Origin: Sphingomonas sp. OK281 | Lineage (GTDB): Bacteria > Pseudomonadota > Alphaproteobacteria > Sphingomonadales > Sphingomonadaceae | Direction: 5' to 3' | Length of the DNA: 64,000 nt | Assembly (NCBI RefSeq): GCF_900115295.1 | Contig: NZ_FOVZ01000001.1 | Location: 1,360,741 to 1,424,740, forward strand | In this document: piece by piece, positions 34,886 to 44,045 of the stretch | How positions within the stretch are numbered: position 1 is the stretch's first letter | How the letters are laid out: each line of letters begins with the position of its first letter | Program-made: the position numbers and the translations under genes | The notes under the pieces: generated by a model | Database searches by the model: none | What the model was told of the DNA's origin: nothing | What the model saw: the letters and a program-made list of their open reading frames with translations, nothing else

Positions 34886-36211
34886 ATGGCGAGCATCAAC
34901 ATGCCGGAGGTGGGCGCAGCCGGGATAGGCGCCGGGGCTGAGCCAAACAGCGCCGGCGCAGGCGGCGCCATCGGTCGCTATCGCTGGCTGATCTGCAGCC
35001 TGTTGTTTGCCGCGACCGCGATCAACTATGTCGACCGCCAGATGATCGGCGTGCTGAAACCGACCATCTCCGCCGAACTCGGCTGGAACGAGACGACCTA
35101 TGCCGATGTCATCTTCTGGTTCCAGGCGGCCTATGCGATCGGCTATCTGAGCTTCGGCAGGATCGTCGACGTGCTCGGTGCGCGGATCGGCTATTCGGTT
35201 GCGTTCGTGATCTGGACGCTGGGCCATACGCTGTGCGGGTTCGCCGGCAACGCGTTCCAGTTTTCCGCCGCGCGCGTCGTACTCGGCCTTGGCGAGGCGG
35301 GTAATTTTCCTGCCGGCATCAAGGCTGTCTCGGAGTGGTTTCCGGCCAAGGAGCGCGCGTTCGCGACCGGCGTGTTCAACGCGGGTGCGAACATCGGCGC
35401 AGTCGTCACGCCGTTGATCGTGCCGATCATCACGATCGCGTTCGGCTGGCGAATGGCATTCATCATCACGGGCGCGATCAGCCTGATCTGGCTGGTCGCC
35501 TGGATCGCGATCTATCGCCGTCCACGCGAGGTGGCGAAGCTGTCCCCCGCCGAACTCGCGCATATCGAGAGCGATCCCGCGGATCCTGCGAAGAAGATCG
35601 GCTGGCTCAAGCTGCTCGGCTACCGCGAGACCTGGGCTTATGCGCTGGGCAAGTTTCTGATCGATCCGATCTGGTGGCTGTTCCTGTTCTGGACGCCCGA
35701 TTTCCTGGCGAAGACCTATCATCTCGATCTCAAGAGCTTCGGGCCGCCGCTGGTCGCGATCTACCTGCTATCCGATCTTGGTAGCGTCGCAGGCGGCTGG
35801 TCGTCGTCGAGACTGATGAAGCGCGGCCATTCCGCCAATTTCGCGCGGAAGGTCACGATGCTGGCCTGCGCGTTCCTGGTGATGCCGATCTTCTTCGCGC
35901 AATATGTCGACAATCTCTGGCTTGCGGTCGGGATCGTCGGGCTGGCTACGGCGGCGCACCAGGCGTTCTCCGCGAACCTCTACACGATCCCGTCGGACAT
36001 GTTCCCGCGCGGCGCGGTCGGGTCGGTGGTCGGGATCGGCGGCACGGTCGGCGCGATCGGCGGCATGATGATGGCCAAGTTCACCGGCTACATCCTGCAG
36101 ACCACGGGGAGTTACACGCTGATCTTCGCGGTCGCCGGCAGCACGTACCTGATCGCGATCGCCGTCGTGCATCTGCTCTCGCCGAGACTGGCGAGGGTGG
36201 ACGCCGGCTGA
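34886..36211 (+). CDS. exuT: hexuronate transporter, MFS
   Basis: 441 residues and about 12 membrane segments. INYVDRQMIGVLKPTIS, FWFQAAYAIGYLSFGRIVD, VVLGLGEAGNFPAGIKAVSEW and FATGVFNAGANIGAV match ExuT-type anion:cation symporters closely. It would carry galacturonate and glucuronate over the inner membrane for UxaC. GGAGAG lies upstream of the ATG. It follows the hydratase gene by 24 bp and shares its operator-controlled promoter. A large inverted repeat separates it from the LamG gene. Confidence 0.9.
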   Translation: MASINMPEVGAAGIGAGAEPNSAGAGGAIGRYRWLICSLLFAATAINYVDRQMIGVLKPTISAELGWNETTYADVIFWFQAAYAIGYLSFGRIVDVLGARIGYSVAFVIWTLGHTLCGFAGNAFQFSAARVVLGLGEAGNFPAGIKAVSEWFPAKERAFATGVFNAGANIGAVVTPLIVPIITIAFGWRMAFIITGAISLIWLVAWIAIYRRPREVAKLSPAELAHIESDPADPAKKIGWLKLLGYRETWAYALGKFLIDPIWWLFLFWTPDFLAKTYHLDLKSFGPPLVAIYLLSDLGSVAGGWSSSRLMKRGHSANFARKVTMLACAFLVMPIFFAQYVDNLWLAVGIVGLATAAHQAFSANLYTIPSDMFPRGAVGSVVGIGGTVGAIGGMMMAKFTGYILQTTGSYTLIFAVAGSTYLIAIAVVHLLSPRLARVDAG

Positions 36212-36221
36212 AGCTGCCGTC

Positions 36222-36282
36222 TCTTGTTCTCCCGCGATGGCGGAAGCCCAGTCTGGGCTCCCGCCTTCGCGGGAGAACAAGC
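36222..36282. repeat. palindromic repeat between exuT and the LamG gene
   Basis: Two 29-base arms, beginning CTTGTTCTCCCGCG on the left and ending CGCGGGAGAACAAG on the right, are nearly perfect inverted copies separated by three bases. The core CCCGCGAAGGCGGG is shared with the element at 26559, so they are the same family. It may act as a 3'-end stem for exuT. Confidence 0.8.
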
Positions 36283-36341
36283 TTCTGACGACGAACATTC
36301 GGCCAAATCGCTCAATGCCGATTGGCCCCAGGGAGAGAGCA

Positions 36342-39300
36342 GTGAAGCGTTTCACCACGGCGTCCGTCCTAGCATTAGCCGTTTCGAGCATCGCTCCGGC
36401 ACAAGCACAGGATGCGACCGGCCTCCTCTTCCGCGCGTCTGCCGACACGAGTTTGACTGCCGACTACGCAACCGGCGATCCCGTCCCGAACTTCCGCAGC
36501 GGCGTCGACATCACCCCGGATGGTGCCATCGGCGGTGCCGCGCGCTGGGCGGACGACGGTTACGTCGCGTGGAAAGCGCCCGGCAACATCCGCGCCGACC
36601 GCGGCACGCTCGCCTTCTTCTGGCGATCGCGCACGCCAGTCGGCGTAGCACCGTTCGTAATCTTCCGCACCGGGTTCGCCGACCATTCAAGCTGGGACAT
36701 GGCGTTCCTTCGGATCGACTGGAACGGCCACGGCTTCGACGCCTTCGTCACCGACGCGAACCTCTCGCGCATCCGCGTCTCCTGGACGATACCGCAGGCC
36801 CCCGCCGCAACCGCGTGGTCGCACATCGGCTTTGCGTGGGACGAGACGGTCGGCGTGCAACTCTACGTCGACGGCAAGCTGGTCGCGCGGAAAGATCAAA
36901 AGGCCGATCTGGACAGCGGCCTAGACCAGTTCGGTCTCGCCGGCCGCGTCATGTCGCCGCATCAGGTCCAGAGCCGCTATAATTTCATGCGCGGCTCGGA
37001 CCTCGACGAGATTCGCGTCTATGATCGCATGCTCGCAGCCACCGACGTCGCAGCGCTCGCCGACAAGCGCGAACCGGCCTCGGCGCCTGCGACCGACCCA
37101 ACCGCAAGGCGAACCGCCTGGCTGCACCGCTACGGCTGGGACAAGTCCGCCCCGCCCGTCCTCGACGCGCCGGTCACGCGCGTGCGGAAGGTCGAGTTCG
37201 CCGATGCGAAGGACTTGAAGGAATGGATGTGGAAAGGCGTCGACGGCATTGCCGAGACGACTTGGCCCGGCGTCTACAACCGCTCCCGACTGCCCGGCCG
37301 CGACGATTATTTCGAGCTGCCCGACTGGAACACGTATGTCGAAGGCGGCAAGCGATACGACCTGACGATCCCCCCCGGCGAACGCGTCAACCGCGTCGAG
37401 ATCCGCGGCGCGGCCTACGGCCGTCTCGACTGGAGCGACGGCGTCAAGACCACGCAGATCGCCACCCGCCCGCAAGGCGCCGTTCGCAGCGTCGACCAGT
37501 TCCCGCTCCGCACCGGCGGCGTGCTCAGCTTCACGAACACCATGCAGGAGCAGCCGATCCAGGAGCTTTGGGCCTACGACATCGGTGCAGGCGCAGAACC
37601 CACCGGTAGCTTCAAGCTCTCCTACACGATCGATGCCGCCGCCTCTCCCAATCTAGCCGCGCTCGCCCCCCTCAACGCCTACATCGCCGGCCGGTTCGCA
37701 CCCGACGAACGCAGCACCGTCGTCGCGATGCCCGCGGCAGGCCTGAAAGCTGCAGTCGGCGCAGGCACCGGTGGCGCCTCCGGCGCGCCAGTCCGCCGTA
37801 GGGACGCCGCCCCGATAGTCCACATCCTCATCCCGGCGAGCTTCGGCGACGCGCTCCCCGACCGCCCCCTCGCCCGCGCGTTCGATTATGGCTGGCAGAA
37901 CCTCAACGATGGGCTGGACGGCATCGCGATCGACATCCCTGCGCTGAAGGCCAAGCCCGACGCCGCAGGTCTCATCGCGCTCAACATCCGCGTGAAGGAC
38001 CCGATCTGGCCCGGCCGCGACATGATCGATCTTTCCGTATCGGTCCGCGCAAACGAAGCCCGCACGCTCTGGCTCGATCTCCGCGACCGCATCCTGCCCA
38101 ACGACAGCCTGTACCTGACGATCGCCAGCGCAGCCCCCGACTTCGACGCCACCGCGCTAAACGGCGCCAGGATTCGCCTCGTCTTCAAACCCCGTGCCGT
38201 CGCCCTGCCCGAACACGTCGCCGACCGCATGGCGCAGGTGAAGGACAATTGGGGCTTCCTCGTCGAGGAGCACACGGCATCGAAGCGCGCCGGCCTCTAC
38301 CAGCGCCTGTTCGCCGACATATCCGACCTGCTCCGCGTCGATCCCGACAACGCGCGGGCCCGTACTTACTGGGCCGACATCAACTATCGCCCCGAAAACC
38401 TGCCCGCCTTCGTCCAGCCGGTCGCCCCCGCGGGCGTGCCGCTCTGGGCGTTCCGCCAACTCGAAGACCTGAAGCGCGTCCGCCAGTTCGTCACCTGGTG
38501 GATCGACGAGCGCCAGGTCCCATACGGCGATTTCGGCGGCGGCATTTCGGACGACACCGACCTGACGCAGCAATGGCCCGGCCTCGCGCTGATGGGAGTC
38601 GAGCCCGACAAGATCAACGCCTCGCTGCGCGCGCTGTCCGACGCGGTCTACAAGAACGGCATGATCGTGAACGGGCTCGGCTACATCACTACCGACGAGC
38701 TCCACGCGTACGAAGAGGGCCTGAACAGCAACGCGGAACGCCTGTACCTCAACTGGGGCGAACCCAAGGCGGTCGAGCGGCTGATGGACAACACGCGCGC
38801 CCTCCAGACCGTGATCCTCAGGAACCCCGCCGGCCACATGCACTTCGCGAGCAACTGGTATGGCGGGCGGAAGATGTACCGCGAGGGCGCGTGGGAATGG
38901 CAGAAACCCTATGCCTTCACCGTCATGCACGGCCCGATGCTGGTCGGCCTCTACAACGCCAATCCGCTGGCGCGAGGCCTGGTCACCGGCGTGATCGACG
39001 GCTGGATGGCGCATGGCAAACAAGGTCCGGACGGCAGCTGGAGCTATCCCAACGAGATCAACTGGCGCACCGACGCCGAGCGTGTCGGTGACGGCGGCGG
39101 CATCACCACGTCGTTGCAGGCGACATGGGCCGCATGGCGCTACACCGGCGACGCGAACTACCTCCGCCCGATAGAGGCGCGGCTGGCCAAGGCCGGTCCG
39201 GGTGCACTCGCCGAATTCAACGAGAACGCGTTCGATGCCCTCCCCGGTGGCGCCGCAGCGCGCACCAAGCTCGCGGCGACCAAATCCGAAGACCCGTTCG

Positions 39301-40142
39301 CCCGCTACACCGCCTGGGCCGCGACCGGCGACACTGCGCCGTTGGCAGCGCTCCACGCCGACGCGATCGCCGACAAGTCGCAGCACATGGACATGTACAC
39401 CGAGGGCCATTGGTGGAGCGACCGCGTCGACCAGCCGAGCGAGATCCTGCAACGCGAACGGCTCGGCGGCATCGCGCTGCGCCGCAACCAGAGCTGGCCC
39501 GGCAACACCGTGAGCTGGCGCTTCGCCGAACCGGATGCAGCCGAACGCGTCGCGATCCTCCTGCCGGGCGCGACTCCGACCAGGTTCCGTGTGATCGCCT
39601 ACAACACCACCGATCACGCCCAACGCGCGACGATGTCGACCTGGACCGTCACCGCTGGTCGCTGGTCCATGAAGACGTCGAGCAGCGCGGACGGCGGCAA
39701 GACGCTCACGCCGATCGGCAGCGCAGAGACCATGACGCTCGAACGCAGCGTTGCTACCGACGTGGCGTTCGCACCCGGCACGACGGTGATCGACTTCGCG
39801 CTGGTAGAAGCAGGCACACCGGTGGACCAGCGCGCCGATCTCGGCATCGGCCCGGACGACGTGATCGTGACGGGTCGGAACGTTACGGTCACCGTCCACA
39901 GCCTCGGCGCAAAAGACGCGGCGGGCGGGCGGGCGGAACTGGTCGACGCGACAGGCAAAGTTGTCGCCACCATGAGCATTCCACCGCTAGCCGCCCCGCT
40001 CGATCTCAACCCCAAAACCACAACTGTGAAGTTTGCTATCCCGGCGCGGCTCGATCCAGCAACGCTGACCGTCCATGTTGCGCTGACCGGAGACGAGCCC
40101 GAAATCACTCAGGCTAACAACCGTGTTGCGTTGCCCCGATGA
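36342..40142 (+). CDS. large secreted LamG-domain protein, probable polysaccharide-active enzyme of unknown family
   Basis: 1266 residues from GTG 36342, chosen because GGAGAG (36332-36337) precedes it and the signal peptide KRFTTASVLALAVSSIAPAQA follows at once. Residues about 40-235 form a concanavalin/LamG domain (GTLAFFWRSRTPVG, VQLYVDGKLVARKD). A beta-rich middle is followed by a Trp- and acid-rich helical region (about 640-1010) with YGDFGGGISDDTDLTQQWPG, YITTDELHAYEEGLN, HFASNWYGGRKMYREG and SYPNEINW, like an alpha/alpha-toroid lyase or hydrolase. The last 90 residues resemble a CARDB domain ending EITQANNRVALP. I do not recognise the family. Downstream of exuT in a pectin/uronate locus, an extracellular or periplasmic uronan-degrading role is plausible. 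Confidence 0.82.
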   Translation: MKRFTTASVLALAVSSIAPAQAQDATGLLFRASADTSLTADYATGDPVPNFRSGVDITPDGAIGGAARWADDGYVAWKAPGNIRADRGTLAFFWRSRTPVGVAPFVIFRTGFADHSSWDMAFLRIDWNGHGFDAFVTDANLSRIRVSWTIPQAPAATAWSHIGFAWDETVGVQLYVDGKLVARKDQKADLDSGLDQFGLAGRVMSPHQVQSRYNFMRGSDLDEIRVYDRMLAATDVAALADKREPASAPATDPTARRTAWLHRYGWDKSAPPVLDAPVTRVRKVEFADAKDLKEWMWKGVDGIAETTWPGVYNRSRLPGRDDYFELPDWNTYVEGGKRYDLTIPPGERVNRVEIRGAAYGRLDWSDGVKTTQIATRPQGAVRSVDQFPLRTGGVLSFTNTMQEQPIQELWAYDIGAGAEPTGSFKLSYTIDAAASPNLAALAPLNAYIAGRFAPDERSTVVAMPAAGLKAAVGAGTGGASGAPVRRRDAAPIVHILIPASFGDALPDRPLARAFDYGWQNLNDGLDGIAIDIPALKAKPDAAGLIALNIRVKDPIWPGRDMIDLSVSVRANEARTLWLDLRDRILPNDSLYLTIASAAPDFDATALNGARIRLVFKPRAVALPEHVADRMAQVKDNWGFLVEEHTASKRAGLYQRLFADISDLLRVDPDNARARTYWADINYRPENLPAFVQPVAPAGVPLWAFRQLEDLKRVRQFVTWWIDERQVPYGDFGGGISDDTDLTQQWPGLALMGVEPDKINASLRALSDAVYKNGMIVNGLGYITTDELHAYEEGLNSNAERLYLNWGEPKAVERLMDNTRALQTVILRNPAGHMHFASNWYGGRKMYREGAWEWQKPYAFTVMHGPMLVGLYNANPLARGLVTGVIDGWMAHGKQGPDGSWSYPNEINWRTDAERVGDGGGITTSLQATWAAWRYTGDANYLRPIEARLAKAGPGALAEFNENAFDALPGGAAARTKLAATKSEDPFARYTAWAATGDTAPLAALHADAIADKSQHMDMYTEGHWWSDRVDQPSEILQRERLGGIALRRNQSWPGNTVSWRFAEPDAAERVAILLPGATPTRFRVIAYNTTDHAQRATMSTWTVTAGRWSMKTSSSADGGKTLTPIGSAETMTLERSVATDVAFAPGTTVIDFALVEAGTPVDQRADLGIGPDDVIVTGRNVTVTVHSLGAKDAAGGRAELVDATGKVVATMSIPPLAAPLDLNPKTTTVKFAIPARLDPATLTVHVALTGDEPEITQANNRVALPR

Positions 40143-40208
40143 TGCGCACCTCATGACGCTTCGACGATGTCCCGACGCCTCCGCCTCCGGTCGCGTGGTC
40201 GCTGCCAC

Positions 40209-40282
40209 CCCGCTCGTGCCGAACGAAATCGAAGCATACCCGCCTTGCGAAGCACCTTTCGACCGGGTTCAGGGCGAACGGG
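40209..40282. repeat. imperfect palindrome of the CGTTCGxxCTGA type
   Basis: CCCGCTCGTGCCGAACGAAA and the downstream TTTCGACCGGGTTCAGGGCG...GAACGGG are imperfect inverted copies about 27 bases long. Similar sequences are frequent in intergenic DNA of sphingomonads (recalled). It fills the gap between the LamG and DUF885 genes. Confidence 0.5.
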
Positions 40283-40292
40283 GGCGTGTGTG

Positions 40293-41720
40293 ATGACTTC
40301 AAGCCGCCGAACCGTTCTTGCCGGATTGGCTTCCGCAGCCTTCGTCCCCGCAAAGATCTATGCCCGATCCAGCACAACGTTACGCCAAGCCCTCGACGCC
40401 GCTACGGCAACCGATCCAGACGAAGCACTCCGTCTCCTCGCCCCCTTCGACGCACACGCCTTGCAACCTGGCGACCGCCTCGATCTGACGACCGCTCGTG
40501 CCGGCCTGGCGATCGACGCCGCCATCGCCCGGTCGGCGTTCGGCCGCACCGGACGCAGCCCCTACCGCGTCACCCCTACGACCGGCGCCTGGAAGGCGGC
40601 ACGTCCGGAGCAGGCCAGGATCGACGCAGACACTGCCGCTATCCTGACCGACGCCGCAGTGGGCATCATCCTTCCCCGCCTGTCTCTCGACCGCACAGTC
40701 GATGCGCTTCGATCCGCCCCCGCGAACCCCGCGATCGATCGACAGATCGCCGCACTTGAAAGTCTCCGTGACACCGCGCCTTCCGCTCCCGGCTTCGGAC
40801 GGTTCAAGGGCGGCACGGACTGGTACGCTCTTCAACTGCAACGCTCGCTCGGCACCATGACGCCGGCCTATGCCGAACGCCGGCTCCTCGTGGAATTGAA
40901 CCGCCTTCACGCTCGCGCCAAGCACCTGTTCGACGAGATCGGCGCATCCAGGGGGACGGTCGCAGCACGCTATGCCAAACTATGGCAGGACGAGCGTTTT
41001 CTCTATCCAGACACCAGCGCTGGCCGCGCCGAGGCAATCGGCGACATGAACCGCATGCTCGCCACCGCGCGAGACAAAATCCCGTCGGCGTTCGGCAAGG
41101 TCCCTTCCTGGTGCCTGAACGCCAGCGCTCGCGCGCTGTCCCCGCGAGAAATTACTACCGGCCGCGGTGGCTATCGGGAGGTCCCGACGCCGTCCCGCCC
41201 CGGCGCCTATGTCGTCGACCTCAAGGACATTCGCCGTCGCCCACGCTGGACGCTTCGCAGCGTCGTGGCGCACGAATTGCTTCCCGGTCACATGATCCAG
41301 CTGGGTCTGGAAGGTGCCACCCCGCCCCACCCGCTCCGCATTGAATATGCGTCGTCGTTCGTCGAAGGCTGGGGCATCTACGCCGAGCAACTCGCCGAAA
41401 AAGCCGGCGCCTACGCCGATCCGTACGATGCGCTCGGCCACACCCACTGGCTTCTTTTCCGCGTAGCCCGCGCGCTCGTCGACCTCGGTATCCACCTCCA
41501 CGGCTGGTCGATCGAGCAAGCCCGCGCCCGCCTTACCGAATGGCAAGGTCAACCTGCCTATTTTGCGCCGTTCGACAGTGAGCTAGCCCGCATCCCCCTC
41601 GAACCAGGCACCCGCGTAGCAGAGGCGATGGCTTGGCTGGCAATTGCCGACAACAGTCGCAATACATGGGCTACCTCCTATCATCGCAGCCTCTTGCTAG
41701 CGGGACGAAAGCGAGTTTGA
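40293..41720 (+). CDS. DUF885-family metallopeptidase-like protein, Tat-like leader
   Basis: 475 residues. Leader TSSRRTVLAGLASAAFVPAK is twin-arginine-like. The DUF885 zinc motif is VVAHELLPGHMIQ near residue 328 (HExxxGH) with the third ligand candidate Glu in SFVEGWGIYAEQL near residue 352, and DRTVDALRSAP/ MTPAYAERR helices upstream. The family contains zinc-dependent peptidase-like proteins. ATG 40293 is chosen because it starts the leader directly. It lies 150 bp behind the LamG gene; a link to polysaccharide use is only by position. Confidence 0.85.
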   Translation: MTSSRRTVLAGLASAAFVPAKIYARSSTTLRQALDAATATDPDEALRLLAPFDAHALQPGDRLDLTTARAGLAIDAAIARSAFGRTGRSPYRVTPTTGAWKAARPEQARIDADTAAILTDAAVGIILPRLSLDRTVDALRSAPANPAIDRQIAALESLRDTAPSAPGFGRFKGGTDWYALQLQRSLGTMTPAYAERRLLVELNRLHARAKHLFDEIGASRGTVAARYAKLWQDERFLYPDTSAGRAEAIGDMNRMLATARDKIPSAFGKVPSWCLNASARALSPREITTGRGGYREVPTPSRPGAYVVDLKDIRRRPRWTLRSVVAHELLPGHMIQLGLEGATPPHPLRIEYASSFVEGWGIYAEQLAEKAGAYADPYDALGHTHWLLFRVARALVDLGIHLHGWSIEQARARLTEWQGQPAYFAPFDSELARIPLEPGTRVAEAMAWLAIADNSRNTWATSYHRSLLLAGRKRV

Positions 41721-41923
41721 TCTGGCTAATTTTAGTAAAAATGATCGGCTTTTATATTAATGAATACATGTTCACTGATCGTTAGGTGTCAATCGGGGGG
41801 GCATTCCTTTTTTCACCAAGTATGAACAGCTGCAGATGGGCCAACGGCGGCGTGCCGATGCCGCTTCGCAATTATGTGCAAACGTCGTTGTCGGAGTGAC
41901 GCCGCGCGTCCCAACTGGCTCGG
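41721..41923. other. AT-rich intergenic stretch
   Basis: About 100 bases (41721-41825) are markedly AT-rich compared with everything around (ATTTTAGTAAAAATGATC, CTTTTATATTAATGAATAC). No gene, inverted repeat or target-site duplication was recognised. It may be a recombination scar, since the gene that follows seems to lack its normal N-terminus. Confidence 0.5.
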
Positions 41924-42733
41924 ATGCTGTCGAAGCCACCACCCCGCTCCACGATCTCGCGCGCGCATCAAGGGCCTGCAACGGGAAGGTCGCCCAGCTT
42001 GGACGGGTTCTACAAAGCGTTCGGCAAAAAGGACGGCCCGGCAGCTGTCCCGGATATATTGCAGAAAGCAGGCGCGCCGACCGACGCGTTATCGCTCGGC
42101 GTCGATGCGCTGCTTGTCCGCATGCCGGGCCGTATGGTCCTCATCGACACTGGCCTGGGCCCCAAGGTTGGTGGCGTCCTGATGCAGAGCCTAGCGCTCG
42201 CCAAAGTCTCGCCCGCAGATATTACTGACGTCCTCATCACGCATTCGCACGGCGATCATGTCGGCGGGCTGTCGAGCGCGGACGGCAAACTGGCGTTTCC
42301 CAACGCGACGATCCGTATGACGCGCGCCGAATGGGCGTTCATGCAGAGCCAGCCCGGCAATGCAGCGCTAGTCGCGACGATCACGCCGAAGGTCACGCCA
42401 TTTGATCCTGGCGCGGTGGTGATGCCGGGTATCCGCGCGGTACCGCTGTCGGGGCATACGCCCGGCCATAGCGGCTACGAAATCACGTCAGACAGCCAAA
42501 AGCTACTCGATATGGGTGACACTGCTCATAGCGCTATCGTGTCTCTCGCCAGGCCCGAATGGATCATCGGCTACGACACCGACGGCGAGCAGGGGCGCCA
42601 GCGGCGGACGGCCGAGCTGGCCAAGTTGGCAGCGAGCGGCGAACATGTGTTCAGCCCGCACTTTCCGTTCCCAGGGCTCGGCCAGATCGTCAAGGCCGGC
42701 ACTGCTTATCGCTGGCAACCGGTGAAACGCTGA
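41924..42733 (+). CDS. metallo-beta-lactamase-fold hydrolase, probably 5'-truncated
   Basis: From LDGFYKAFGKKDGPAAVPDI onward this is a normal MBL-fold protein: LIDTGLGP, the metal motif THSHGDHVGG, the later His ligand in SGHTPGHSGYE, Asp in LLDMGDTAH and a last His in VFSPHFPFPG. The roughly 28 residues before it (Pro/Ser/Arg-rich) look unlike the signal peptide and first beta strands expected in this exported family, and no ribosome-binding site precedes the ATG at 41924. The true start may have been lost by the rearrangement suggested by the AT-rich stretch just upstream. Either a pseudogene or a shortened protein; substrate unknown. Confidence 0.6.
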   Translation: MLSKPPPRSTISRAHQGPATGRSPSLDGFYKAFGKKDGPAAVPDILQKAGAPTDALSLGVDALLVRMPGRMVLIDTGLGPKVGGVLMQSLALAKVSPADITDVLITHSHGDHVGGLSSADGKLAFPNATIRMTRAEWAFMQSQPGNAALVATITPKVTPFDPGAVVMPGIRAVPLSGHTPGHSGYEITSDSQKLLDMGDTAHSAIVSLARPEWIIGYDTDGEQGRQRRTAELAKLAASGEHVFSPHFPFPGLGQIVKAGTAYRWQPVKR

Positions 42734-42823
42734 CGCCGACGGGACGTCGTCCTCACGTGCGGCCGGCCGGCACGTTATCCCTCCTGAGCCGTTTGCTGCT
42801 GATCCCCACCAGCAGGAACCGCT

Positions 42824-43699
42824 ATGACCGACGATCCGCGCACGAGCCAGCCGACAAGTTTTCCTGATGAGCCGCGGCAGCCAAGACCCGGCCTGACGGC
42901 GAAGATGCGAACCAAGCCCGATCACGGCGAAGAGAGCTACGTCGGCAAGGGCCTGCTCGAGGGCAAGGTGGCGCTGATAACCGGAGGGGACTCCGGTATC
43001 GGCCGGGCAGTGGCGATCGCCTATGCCCGTGAGGGAGCCGACGTTGCGATCTCCTACCTTGCCGACGAGCAAGCTGACGCCGAAGAAACACTGACGTGGG
43101 TCGAGAAGGCGGGGCAACGTTGCGTTTTGCTGCCGGGCGATCTTCGCGACCGGGATCATTGCGTAACCCTGGTCGAGCGTACGATCGCGGAACTCGGTGG
43201 CATTGATGTGCTCGTCAACAACGCTGCCGCTCAGACAATGAATGAGGGCCTTGATAGCATCGACGACGACGAGATGCAGGCCGCGTTCGCCGCTAACGTC
43301 TTTGCCATGATCCGTTTGGCCAAGGCAGCAGCGCCGCACATGAAGCCGGGTTCGGCGATCATCAACACGACCAGCGAACAGGCAAAGGTCGCTGGCAAGA
43401 ACATGATCGTCTACGCAGCGACCAAGGGCGCTATCTCTAGCCTGACGGTGGGCCTGTCCAACCTTCTATCCGGCGACGGCATTCGCGTGAACGCGGTGGC
43501 GCCAGGCCCGATCTGGACGCCAATCCAGCCGATCGCCAAGTCACCGGAGGAACTGGAAACGCTCGGCCAGAACACGCCGCTCGGCCGCGCTGGACAGCCG
43601 GGCGAACTCGCTCCCGCCTATGTGATGCTCGCGTCGGCGGAGGGGAGCTACATGTCCGGTAACGTCGTGGCCGTGACCGGCGGGGTTCCGATTTCCTGA
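42824..43699 (+). CDS. SDR-family oxidoreductase, YghA/YdaD stress type
   Basis: 291 residues. The N-terminal extension with FPDEPRQPRPGLTAKMRTKP and HGEESYVGKGLLEGKVALIT, then TGGDSGIGRAVAIAYAREGA, NNAAAQTMNEGLDSI, Ser in NTTSEQAKVAGKN, YAATKGA (YxxxK) and PGPIWTPIQP, is typical of the general-stress short-chain dehydrogenases YghA/YdaD/GS39. They act on aldehydes or alcohols with NAD(P)H. It is a single gene, separated by 90 bp from the MBL gene. Precise substrate unknown. Confidence 0.9.
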   Translation: MTDDPRTSQPTSFPDEPRQPRPGLTAKMRTKPDHGEESYVGKGLLEGKVALITGGDSGIGRAVAIAYAREGADVAISYLADEQADAEETLTWVEKAGQRCVLLPGDLRDRDHCVTLVERTIAELGGIDVLVNNAAAQTMNEGLDSIDDDEMQAAFAANVFAMIRLAKAAAPHMKPGSAIINTTSEQAKVAGKNMIVYAATKGAISSLTVGLSNLLSGDGIRVNAVAPGPIWTPIQPIAKSPEELETLGQNTPLGRAGQPGELAPAYVMLASAEGSYMSGNVVAVTGGVPIS

Positions 43700-44045
43700 T
43701 TCTGACGGCTCAACCTCGGCCGGCTGCATGTCCGCAGTCAGCTGAGGTGGCCATGGGATCCATAGTGCACCGGGGCTTCCTGATGCTACGGTTGAGCCAG
43801 CGTCACCGCTATTACCAGAGCAGAGGGTCGGTGATCCCGCTTGCCCCAGCTAGCAGGCCCAGAACCGCTTCTAAGCACGCTTGTTGTAGCAGACGGTTTC
43901 CCAGCCCGAACCATCTCACTTGGCAAGCTTGGTAATCGTTGATGCAAAGCATCTTTGCACTAGAAGCTGCTGACCAAGAACGATTTTACACGGCACCGGA
44001 TGTCGATCTGCATCGTTCCACTCCGGAATTTCGGAGATTTAGAAC
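43700..44045. other. intergenic region without a recognised gene
   Basis: 346 bases. Short open frames exist but lack codon bias, ribosome-binding sites and recognisable products. The last 15 bases hold CGGAG, the likely ribosome-binding site of the Rieske-FAD gene. Confidence 0.5.

Noticed and set aside
38157..39899. Minus-strand frame of 580 codons opposite the LamG gene.
   Set aside because: Arg/Val/Gly-rich shadow without ribosome-binding site or recognisable motif.
41772..42228. Short frames on both strands in the AT-rich stretch, considered as transposase remnants.
   Set aside because: No transposase motif, terminal inverted repeats or target duplication could be found.
43747..43935. 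A 62-codon frame before the Rieske-FAD gene.
   Set aside because: No ribosome-binding site, no codon bias and no recognisable product.
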